Positions 57,418 to 64,000 of a stretch of 64,000 bases of DNA are shown here, piece after piece. Positions within the stretch are counted from its first letter, which is position 1. Every line of letters starts with the position of its first letter. The DNA is taken from the NCBI GenBank assembly GCA_024225395.1, contig JAAEMR010000083.1:1-64000 (forward strand), written 5' to 3'. This DNA is from Gammaproteobacteria bacterium. GTDB lineage: Bacteria > Pseudomonadota > Gammaproteobacteria > GCA-001735895. The notes under the pieces are model-generated. The model was not told the DNA's origin. It worked only from the letters and a program-made list of their open reading frames with translations, and made no database searches. The translations under genes were made by a program, and so were the position numbers.

Positions 57418-58350
57418 TTACTCAATCTCATGTAGGGCATCGATAACGGTCTGAGCCAGAATATCGGGTTCAAATTTTGCAACAAATTTATTGGCCCCTA
57501 CCTTGTCAACCATAGTCTGATTGAATACGCCACTCATTGATGTATGTAATATGATGTGAAAATGTTTCAACCGATCATCTGCCCTAACCTCAGTTGTGAA
57601 GGTATAACCATCCATTTCCGGCATTTCGATATCTGAAATTATCATCGCCAGTCTATCCAGTTCAGGATCATTGTTATCAGCCCATGATTTCAGTAAATCG
57701 ATGGCTTCCTTACCATCTTTGGTGCTTATAGTTTCCAGCTGTAATTCATTTTCAATCGTTCTACAGACCTGCTTTCGGGCCACCAGTGAATCATCAGAGA
57801 CCAGAATCAGATTTTTGTTACTACCTTCGCCCAGATTAGCATTTTGCAGAACTTCTTCAGAGACACTCTCTTTAACACCCATCACTTCAGCCAGCACGCG
57901 CTCAACATCGATAATTTCAACCATTTTTTCATTGACGTAGGTGACTGCCGTCAAATAACTTGCACCAGCAGCTCCAGCGGGAGGTGGTAACATATCCTTC
58001 CAGTTTAAATTGATGATTCGATCAACTTCCTGGACTAGAAAGCCCTGAGTAGAACGGTTATATTCCGAGATAATAATAAACGCATTCTCGATATCAGTAA
58101 CTGGTCTGCCTCCAATCGCCATGCTCAAATCCATAATACTGATAGTAGAACCACGAATATTTGATATCCCTCTAACGACTGGATGAGACTGAGGAACATT
58201 TGATAATGGTGGGCACTGTAAGACTTCTTTGACCTTGAACACATTGATGCCATAAAGCTGAGGGCCGGATAACTTGAACATCAATAATTCCAGACGGTTT
58301 CGTCCTGCTAATTGTGTGCGCTGATCAACACTTGCCATTACACCTGACAT
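57418..58350 (-). CDS. cheV: Chemotaxis coupling protein CheV
   Basis: A CheW-like coupling domain (about 20-160, with GRNRLELLMFKL and VVRGISNIRGSTISIMDL) fused to a receiver domain (about 178-308) with LVSDDS, the phospho-Asp in IISDIEMPEMDGY and Lys in VAKFEP. It links receptors to CheA and buffers phosphate. It has 310 residues. It lies upstream of flgB as in Pseudomonas and Vibrio, but cheR, which usually sits between them, is absent. Confidence 0.94.
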   Translation of the reverse strand: MSGVMASVDQRTQLAGRNRLELLMFKLSGPQLYGINVFKVKEVLQCPPLSNVPQSHPVVRGISNIRGSTISIMDLSMAIGGRPVTDIENAFIIISEYNRSTQGFLVQEVDRIINLNWKDMLPPPAGAAGASYLTAVTYVNEKMVEIIDVERVLAEVMGVKESVSEEVLQNANLGEGSNKNLILVSDDSLVARKQVCRTIENELQLETISTKDGKEAIDLLKSWADNNDPELDRLAMIISDIEMPEMDGYTFTTEVRADDRLKHFHIILHTSMSGVFNQTMVDKVGANKFVAKFEPDILAQTVIDALHEIE

Positions 58351-58380
58351 TAAAAAATCCTCGAAAATTTATATGTATCT

Positions 58381-58407
58381 TTGTCGATAGTTAACTAAAT
58401 CTCTTTA
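58381..58407 (-). promoter_or_regulatory. Sigma28-like promoter of cheV
   Basis: The minus strand reads TAAA-N15-ATCGACAA, matching the flagellar FliA consensus TAAA-N15-GCCGATAA fully at -35 and 5 of 8 at -10, with exact spacing. It lies 31 bases before the cheV ATG. Confidence 0.55.
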
Positions 58408-58427
58408 GGTTTAGCTCTGCAATACAT

Positions 58428-58442
58428 TGGCATCAAAATTGC
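58428..58442 (+). promoter_or_regulatory. Sigma54 promoter of flgA
   Basis: TGGCATCAAAATTGC carries GG (58429-58430) and GC (58441-58442) separated by 10 bases and a TTGCT downstream box. It points toward flgA, with a predicted leader of about 90 bases. Confidence 0.75.
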
Positions 58443-58545
58443 TTTTATCTACTTGCAATGATGAAAAACGATAGATAGGTAGAAAATTGACAGTGCCTAT
58501 TATTGTTCACTGCATGAGCCCTTATCCCATTACTGATAAGCATTA

Positions 58546-59268
58546 ATGAGTATAGTTGAAATGTATAAAAAACAAGCCTACAGAGCGCTGTTTGTAATAT
58601 TGATATCATCGACTTTTAGTGGAATAGTCAAAGCGGATAGACAAAGTCTGTCTTCTATAAGCCTGCAAGCTGAATCATTCCTGGCTAATTACCGCTATGA
58701 GTCACCCTATGATGCCAGATTTGAGCTTTCACAACTGGATAGCCGGCTTAACTTGAAACCTTGCAGTCAATCCCTCGATGTAAAGTTTACCCGTAGCCAG
58801 AAAGTCACTGGAAATACATCATTAACCATACGCTGTCACTCACCGGTAAGCTGGCAAATACACCTGCCTGTACGCATTGATATTTATGATGATATTGCCG
58901 TGACTAAAGCACCCTTGATAAAAGGTCAATCTATTGACACTCATCGTGTTCATTACAGAAAAAACAAAATTACCGACTTACATCAGGGGTATTTTCGAAA
59001 ATCGGATTCACTGAAGAGATTACAGGCAAAACGCAATCTAGCTTCAAATAGTATTTTAAACTCAGCCAATGTTGCTCCTAAACTGTTAGTCACATCGGGT
59101 CAAAAAGTAACTATTATCTTGAAAATCAATGGATTACACATAAAATCAACTGGACTGGCATTACAATCGGCCAGCCTGGGACAATTAATAAAAGTCAGAA
59201 ATACACAATCTAACAAGATTGTGGAGGGCACTGTTTCATCAGAGGGTCAGGTGAGTGTGACTTTATAA
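58546..59268 (+). CDS. flgA: Flagellar P-ring assembly chaperone FlgA
   Basis: Periplasmic chaperone for P-ring (FlgI) assembly. An N-terminal signal peptide (about residues 7-30, ending VKA) precedes the SAF-type domain. Family features include KPLKPCSQSLDVKF-like LNLKPCSQSLDVKFTRS, and the C-terminal VTSGQKVTIILKINGLHIKSTG and IKVRNTQSNKIVEGTVSSEGQV. A second ATG at 58561 would shorten the N-terminus by five residues and fits the signal peptide equally well. Confidence 0.93.
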   Translation: MSIVEMYKKQAYRALFVILISSTFSGIVKADRQSLSSISLQAESFLANYRYESPYDARFELSQLDSRLNLKPCSQSLDVKFTRSQKVTGNTSLTIRCHSPVSWQIHLPVRIDIYDDIAVTKAPLIKGQSIDTHRVHYRKNKITDLHQGYFRKSDSLKRLQAKRNLASNSILNSANVAPKLLVTSGQKVTIILKINGLHIKSTGLALQSASLGQLIKVRNTQSNKIVEGTVSSEGQVSVTL

Positions 59269-59289
59269 TGAAAAAACTGTTAAAAAAAG

Positions 59290-59316
59290 TAAACTTTATC
59301 CATAATCGGCCGATAA
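59290..59316 (+). promoter_or_regulatory. Sigma28 promoter of flgM (perfect consensus)
   Basis: TAAA (59290-59293), 15 bases, then GCCGATAA (59309-59316). This is an exact match to the FliA consensus, 28 bases before flgM. Confidence 0.93.
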
Positions 59317-59344
59317 CAAGATTGGGTAGTACACTCTGGAGAAT

Positions 59345-59635
59345 ATGATGACCGACGCAATTAATACAAACAACCGAATAAAAACACCCACTCAAGCGCA
59401 TGAGCAAAGTGCTAAAAACACCGCTGGTGCCCCTGCTGGTAGCGCTGCATCCAGCCCTGCATCAGCTGTTGTGGATCTTTCATCCAGTAAAGTGTTTGAA
59501 CAAATGGAGAAAGTACCTGAAATTGATAGTGCTCGAATTGAAAGCATTAAAACTGCACTGGCGAATGGTGAATATCAACCCAACCCGGAAGTGATTGCGA
59601 AAAAATTTGCAGAAATTGAAAGCCTGTTATCCTGA
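59345..59635 (+). CDS. flgM: Anti-sigma28 factor FlgM
   Basis: A 96-residue, largely disordered protein that holds FliA (sigma28) until it is exported through the finished hook. The C-terminal sigma-binding part ARIESIKTALANGEYQPNPEVIAKKFAEIESLL is typical (residues about 63-95). The N-terminal half is Ala/Ser/Thr-rich. Its own perfect sigma28 promoter gives feedback. A CTGGAG ribosome binding site precedes the ATG. Confidence 0.95.
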   Translation: MMTDAINTNNRIKTPTQAHEQSAKNTAGAPAGSAASSPASAVVDLSSSKVFEQMEKVPEIDSARIESIKTALANGEYQPNPEVIAKKFAEIESLLS

Positions 59636-59700
59636 TTCCAGCAGACTTGATGTTTTATTTTTATTTATGAGTTTCAGAAGCCCGGTAAGTAGATTTCACT

Positions 59701-60201
59701 ATGAATGAACATCAGCGAGTCCAATGTAGTCAGCAGATTGATCAAATATTAACCCTGCAAATCTCCCAGGTATCCAGTTATATTGATTATCTCTCTGACA
59801 TAAAAAGTGCTATCTCAAGTAACAACACACAACAGTTAAATGAACTGCTCGAGAAACAACAGCTAAATCCAGAACTTATTGAAAAAACACAGCAACAACA
59901 AATTCAGACGCTTACAGAGTTTGGATATGACCTTAATGATGAAGGATTAACTAGCTGCATTCAGGATTGTGATAATACTTCAAAGCTGACATCACAAAAA
60001 AACACCTTAACTGAAAAGCTAAAGGAACTTGAAAAATCCCTGTTAATCAATGCTTTAATCGTACAAAAGAATCAGCATCGAGTTAAGCAGTCAATTCGAC
60101 TGTTATCAGGTCACAAGTTATCAAACAGTGTCTCCAGTTACTCCAAACAGGGCGGCATTGAAAGTCATGAAGACTCTGGACACTCTTTAGCCGAAGCTTG
60201 A
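59701..60201 (+). CDS. flgN: Flagellar export chaperone FlgN
   Basis: A 166-residue helical protein placed directly after flgM as is usual for FlgN, the chaperone for hook-associated proteins FlgK and FlgL. The sequence is Gln-rich and coiled-coil-like (for example NELLEKQQLNPELIEKTQQQ). Sequence identity of the family is low, so the call rests mainly on position, length and helix pattern. Confidence 0.82.
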   Translation: MNEHQRVQCSQQIDQILTLQISQVSSYIDYLSDIKSAISSNNTQQLNELLEKQQLNPELIEKTQQQQIQTLTEFGYDLNDEGLTSCIQDCDNTSKLTSQKNTLTEKLKELEKSLLINALIVQKNQHRVKQSIRLLSGHKLSNSVSSYSKQGGIESHEDSGHSLAEA

Positions 60202-60230
60202 ACCTGGAAAACGCAGTTGAGCCCCTGAGT

Positions 60231-62747
60231 TTAATATAACCTGGAGCCGTCTACAGGCAAGGGTTTCGGCCTGGCAACTCCATAACCCTGGGCAAAGTTT
60301 ACACCTACCTCTTTTAACGCAATTAATATTTCATCATCTTCAACGAACTCTGCGATAGTTTTCAATTCCAGCACACTGCCGATATTGTGAATAGACTCGA
60401 CCATAGCGCGATCGATGGGATCATTCACCATATCCTTTACAAATGCCCCGTCAATTTTCAGGTAATCGACCGCAAGTGATTTTAAATAGGCAAAAGAGCT
60501 TAAACCACTGCCAAAGTCATCCAGTGCAAATTTACAACCCAGTTGTTTAAATTCTGTTATAAATATTTGAGCCTGCGATAAATTACTTATCGCTGCTGTT
60601 TCAGTAATTTCAAAACTAATCCGCCTGGCAGCTATCTCATATTTATTAAAGAGCTGTTTTATTTGATACAACAACGATTTATCAGCCAGAGTCTGTCCTG
60701 ACAGATTAATGGCAAATATTTCTTTCGAACTGTATTCACCGTGTTGACTCAACCAGCTAAATACATTTTCAATAACCCAGAAATCTATTTTTGGCATCAA
60801 TAAATATCGTTCTGCCGATGACATGAATGCTCCCGGCGGAATAATCTCTCCAGCTTCACCTAACATACGCAGCAAGATTTCATAATGAGCAATACCGGCA
60901 GACTCTTTATCAATGCCAATAATAGGCTGGTAATAGAGTCTAAAACGTCCCTGATCCAGCGCATTTTGAATACGAACCATCCAGCGTGATTCTCCCCGTC
61001 GATGCGATATTTCAGCATCATCCGGACTGTAGATATGAACCCGATTTCTTCCCGCCTCTTTAGCCGCATAACAGGCAGAATCGGCAGCCTTAAATACTTC
61101 TTCCTGATCGGGACTCTCAGCATCAATCAGTACCAGCCCGATGCTAATACCAATCTGGAATGACTGTTCATCCCAGCCGAACCTGAAAATTTCAACAGCT
61201 GCGCGAATTTCTTCAGCAATATTGACCGCAGGTGCTAGTCCACATTTATTTAGAATGATCGCAAATTCATCACCACCCATACGAGACAGGGTATCTGCAC
61301 CACGTACTTTTGTACGAAAGATATCGGCCAGTTGACGTAGCAGTTCATCACCCGCAGCGTGCCCACAGGTATCATTCACCACTTTAAACTTGTCCAGGTC
61401 CATGTAACACAGGCAATGCTGTGATGATTCATTGCGTGCTGATTCGATATACCTTTCAAGCTGATTTTCAAATTCACGACGGTTTAATAACTGGGTTAAT
61501 TCATCATGACTCGCCTGCCATGAAATTCGACTGGCCAGGCGATGTGATTTACTCACATCACGAAATATCATCACGGCACCAATAATATCTCCCAGCTGGT
61601 TATGAATGGGCGAAGCAACCTGGTGAATGACCAGCTGACTACCATCTTTTGAAATAAGAATATCACCAGAAATGGAATCAACCTGCTGGCCCTTTTTAAT
61701 ACACTGAAAAATGGGCAATTGAGTATTATCTGACTGAATGGTAATAACCCTGTTTATCCTTTGACCTATCAATTCATTATGATCATAGCCTGTCAGTTTA
61801 AGCGCGGCCGGGTTTATAAAATTGATCTGACCAATAATATCCGTGGTAATTACACCATCAGCAATACTACTCAGCGTCACCTGAGCCTGTTCTTTTTCAC
61901 TATATAAAGCATCCTGCACTTTTTGACGTTGCGTAATATCTTTAATGGTGATGATAAACTGCATATCCTGACGGTCAAATATTGAATTAATTGCAATATC
62001 CGAATGGAAGATTTCACCTGTGGACCGTAATGATTTGGCCTGCTCAAAAAAACTGAAAGGCACATCATCTTTGGTGCCATTGATCAACTTATCAAAACGC
62101 TTGTTATATGGTGTCGGGAAAAGCACTGATAATGGCTTACCGAGTAACTCATACTCGCTATAACCAAACATTTTTTGAGCTGATCGATAAAACCCGCTAA
62201 TACGACCAAGTCGATTCAACAGCACAATTGAATCCAGTGTATTATTCAGAATAGTCTGTAACTGAAACTCCTGCTCATTAGCTTTAGACACCATGGTCTC
62301 AATTTCCAGCACATTCCTTTTCAATGCAATTTCGACCTCTTCTCGCTGAGAAGCATCCTCTATTTGTATTAGACACCAATACTGCTGTTGCATTTGTATA
62401 GGAGTCACCGTCAGCGAATGAGGAATTCGTTTATCCAGCTGGAAACTTTCTTCATTATGGTAAAGGGGTAATACAGACTGTCCCAGCCGGGCAGAAATAA
62501 TAGAGCTCAAGTGCAGTGACAAGGCATTACTGATTGCAGTTTGAAGCCGTTTAGTCAACTCTGGAAATAACTGTGAGAATGACTGTTTCAGCGCTTTATC
62601 AGTATCAATAAAACTGTACCGAACCATCCACTTGTTCCAGATAACCACTTCTCCTTTATGGTTCAACACGATTAAGCCTGAATTGATCGCGTCAAAGAGC
62701 GTGGAATCTCTGATCAAATTATCAGGTTGAAGTGACATATTCTGCAT
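60231..62747 (-). CDS. PAS-PAS-PAS-GGDEF-EAL c-di-GMP protein
   Basis: An 838-residue soluble protein. It has three PAS-like sensor regions (about 15-135, 165-285 and 290-410). The GGDEF domain (about 415-575) has an intact RMGGDEFAIIL active site and the RGAD inhibitory I-site five residues before it. The EAL domain (about 590-835) has YEILLR in place of EALLR, but keeps NLSGQTLADKSL, FEITETAAI, LDDFGSGLSSFAYL, YLKIDGAFVKD and the AEFVEDDE glutamate. It could both make and break c-di-GMP. It is nine bases downstream of a CheC-like gene, so in an operon with it. Confidence 0.9.
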   Translation of the reverse strand: MQNMSLQPDNLIRDSTLFDAINSGLIVLNHKGEVVIWNKWMVRYSFIDTDKALKQSFSQLFPELTKRLQTAISNALSLHLSSIISARLGQSVLPLYHNEESFQLDKRIPHSLTVTPIQMQQQYWCLIQIEDASQREEVEIALKRNVLEIETMVSKANEQEFQLQTILNNTLDSIVLLNRLGRISGFYRSAQKMFGYSEYELLGKPLSVLFPTPYNKRFDKLINGTKDDVPFSFFEQAKSLRSTGEIFHSDIAINSIFDRQDMQFIITIKDITQRQKVQDALYSEKEQAQVTLSSIADGVITTDIIGQINFINPAALKLTGYDHNELIGQRINRVITIQSDNTQLPIFQCIKKGQQVDSISGDILISKDGSQLVIHQVASPIHNQLGDIIGAVMIFRDVSKSHRLASRISWQASHDELTQLLNRREFENQLERYIESARNESSQHCLCYMDLDKFKVVNDTCGHAAGDELLRQLADIFRTKVRGADTLSRMGGDEFAIILNKCGLAPAVNIAEEIRAAVEIFRFGWDEQSFQIGISIGLVLIDAESPDQEEVFKAADSACYAAKEAGRNRVHIYSPDDAEISHRRGESRWMVRIQNALDQGRFRLYYQPIIGIDKESAGIAHYEILLRMLGEAGEIIPPGAFMSSAERYLLMPKIDFWVIENVFSWLSQHGEYSSKEIFAINLSGQTLADKSLLYQIKQLFNKYEIAARRISFEITETAAISNLSQAQIFITEFKQLGCKFALDDFGSGLSSFAYLKSLAVDYLKIDGAFVKDMVNDPIDRAMVESIHNIGSVLELKTIAEFVEDDEILIALKEVGVNFAQGYGVARPKPLPVDGSRLY

Positions 62748-62756
62748 TATTTCAGA

Positions 62757-63386
62757 TCATTCCTGCATACAAACTATCTTATGAAGACCCGTTGATTCCC
62801 TGTCTATCTGACAAAAATGATCAAACCACAGAATATGGGCAAAGCAATTACAGGTCGCTATCTCTACAGCAAATTTCACGATATAAAACTCTTTATCGAC
62901 AGGTTCACTGTTCAACTCATCAACCAGTTGAACATAGTGCCTTTGTTTCAAGACAGGAACAGCAGTATTAATAGACTCATCCAGAATTTGAACATAATTA
63001 CTGAGGAAATTATTTACAATGATATTACCAATTTCAAGCAGAGCCTCTTCTTCCATTTCAGACAACTTCAGCATCTGATCCTGTTTATCTAAAACAGCTT
63101 TAGTGAATAGCAATGCTGATTTTTCTTCCAGTAGAAATACAATATGACCAGAACAGGGGCCATCAATCTGATGGCAAACTGCAAACATATCGGGATGTTC
63201 AGGGTTAAACAGACTATCCAGCTCATGTTTATTTTTAAGCCCGATTAGATCCACTGTAAATTTAACCTGATTGTGCCCAAGTGAAGAAATCAGGCTGGCA
63301 GATTCTAATAAAGCTAATTCAGTCATTTGAAACAGAATTTCCTGTTTCTGTTTATCGCTGATATTCGTCTGTAAATGTCGACTCAT
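62757..63386 (-). CDS. CheC-like chemotaxis phosphatase
   Basis: A 209-residue protein of the CheC/CheX/FliY phosphatase type. The second half has the active-site pattern EEALLEIGN followed, exactly 22 residues later, by Pro (NTAVP), as in the consensus Exx-N-x22-P. The corresponding first-half helix (TELALLESASLISSL) has lost the Asn, so only one active site seems functional. It is expected to dephosphorylate CheY-type receivers. It heads an operon with the c-di-GMP protein. Confidence 0.78.
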   Translation of the reverse strand: MSRHLQTNISDKQKQEILFQMTELALLESASLISSLGHNQVKFTVDLIGLKNKHELDSLFNPEHPDMFAVCHQIDGPCSGHIVFLLEEKSALLFTKAVLDKQDQMLKLSEMEEEALLEIGNIIVNNFLSNYVQILDESINTAVPVLKQRHYVQLVDELNSEPVDKEFYIVKFAVEIATCNCFAHILWFDHFCQIDRESTGLHKIVCMQE

Positions 63387-63553
63387 ATAAATTTAGCAGA
63401 GGTAAAAACCAGAAAGTAATAATTCACAATCCCAAAAAATCTATTTTAATATTAAAATCAATCAGTTAACACCGATTAACTGACTTCATTTTCTGACCAA
63501 AAGATAGCTATCCTGTACAGGCTTAATAATTAACCTGAATTATAGGAGGTATA

Positions 63554-63685
63554 ATGAATTTTTCTGGGATATTTAAGAGAAAAAACAGGTTAAAGAGCTG
63601 GTGGTCTAGTCTGTCTAATTCGCTACTCAGCGTAATTAACAAGTTAAAAGAATTTACACCACGAACCAGGGCAGGACGCCCGTAG
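63554..63685 (+). CDS. Possible 43-residue basic peptide ending inside repeat F
   Basis: A near-ideal AGGAGGT ribosome binding site precedes the ATG at 63554. The peptide starts MNFSGIFKRKNRLKSWW and is Lys/Arg/Trp-rich. Its last nine codons and its stop lie in repeat F (from 63657), so the element appears to have landed in or provided the 3' end. No family was recognised. It could equally be a chance ORF. Confidence 0.35.
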   Translation: MNFSGIFKRKNRLKSWWSSLSNSLLSVINKLKEFTPRTRAGRP

Positions 63686-63825
63686 GTAGAACAATGCAGG
63701 AGCTATTGTCGAGGCACGAAGCTCACGAAGGTAGATTATTATGTAGTTTAAGTCTCCAAAACTATGGCAATGACTGATTTATCCAGCTAATTTGTAAGCT
63801 GTCTTTATTGTTCTTCGTGAGCTTC
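63657..63825 (+). repeat. Intergenic inverted-arm element, copy F (CACGAAG type, with 48-bp block)
   Basis: Left arm CACCACGAA (63657-63665), the 48-bp block, then GCACGAAGCTCACGAAGG (63714-63731). The right arm CTTCGTGAGCTTC (63813-63825) is the exact reverse complement of the inner left part (13 bases). The interior is non-coding. Confidence 0.8.
63666..63713 (+). repeat. 48-bp block shared with copy E
   Basis: 42/48 identity to 53232-53279, in the same orientation relative to the arms and at the same place inside the left arm. The differences are scattered (positions 5, 13, 16, 27, 39, 43). Confidence 0.85.
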
Positions 63826-63877
63826 CAGCTGAAAATTCTTTAAACTGATCGAGTACAGAAACCCATGAAAAGTTATT

Positions 63878-64000
63878 CTAATTCTCAGGATAAGAGGATT
63901 TATACCCCCAGATATCGGTGTCATAACCCAGTTCTCTTAATTTTTCTCCTCGACTGCTGATATAACGTTGAAAGCTTGGTTGAGTTAAATATGCCTGTTC
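63878..64000 (-). CDS. C-terminal end of an unrecognised gene (runs off the window)
   Basis: The minus strand from the window edge is open for 40 codons to a TAG at 63878-63880, ending in SSRGEKLRELGYDTDIWGYK then SSYPEN. The composition is protein-like and the start lies beyond the window. I cannot assign a family. Confidence 0.6.
   Translation of the reverse strand, partial: EQAYLTQPSFQRYISSRGEKLRELGYDTDIWGYKSSYPEN

Overview
The window is a gene-dense, AT-leaning stretch of a gammaproteobacterial chromosome. This rests on gene order and families: fxsA/groES/groEL beside cutA-dsbD, dusB-fis, purH-purD, accB-accC-prmA, ampD-ampE, a RoxA-type oxygenase, sbcB, and a flgA/flgM/flgN plus cheV-flgB arrangement with sigma54 and sigma28 promoters. 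A Qmo/Hdr-type electron transfer operon, an orphan CbbQ/NorQ ATPase and a NapF-like ferredoxin behind FNR-type boxes suggest a respiratorily versatile, probably sulfur-oxidising bacterium. That metabolic reading is inference, because no apr, dsr or sox genes lie in the window. No tRNA, rRNA, CRISPR or transposase gene was recognised.

Layout. 1-6.2 kb: chaperonin operon under a perfect CIRCE element and a sigma32-like promoter, fxsA, then cutA-dsbD-tlpA-like (DsbD has a duplicated N-terminal domain). 6.3-15 kb: aroQ, accB-accC-prmA, a zinc-ribbon/DUF3426 protein, dusB-fis, purH, purD. 15-21.8 kb: two small ORFs behind a strong promoter, a PhoP/PhoQ-like operon led by a glycine-zipper protein, a CPA2 antiporter, a thioredoxin-HEAT-like fusion and a double-receiver protein whose first receiver lacks the phosphoacceptor Asp. 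21.8-31.7 kb: yadGH-like ABC exporter, tatD, MOSC protein, bpt, HisN-like phosphatase, a dehydrogenase-like protein, ampE-ampD, rep. 31.7-43.8 kb: ctaA, an NhaP antiporter with a cyclic-nucleotide domain, a three-gene type-B succinate dehydrogenase/fumarate reductase, a broken yceI, roxA, a VC0807-family gene, sbcB, DUF2788.

44-53 kb is the most unusual part. A qmoA-qmoB-hdrC-hdrB operon is divergent from a lone cbbQ/norQ-type ATPase gene. Around it lie a frameshifted relic gene, a Tat-targeted TlpA-like protein, a tiny secreted Lys/Glu-rich protein, a MaoC-like hydratase and the NapF-like ferredoxin.

53.5-63.4 kb is a flagellar/chemotaxis block: flgBCDEF ending in a terminator after flgF, cheV, flgA, flgM, flgN, a PAS-GGDEF-EAL protein and a CheC-like phosphatase.

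Scattered through the intergenic spaces is a family of short non-coding elements (about 150-210 bp) bounded by inverted copies of CACGAAG or CACAGAG motifs, at about 13.5, 35.4, 43.9, 53.3 and 63.7 kb, with a single arm at 31.7 kb. Two of them carry the same 48-bp block at the same internal position. This is the best candidate in the window for something under-described.
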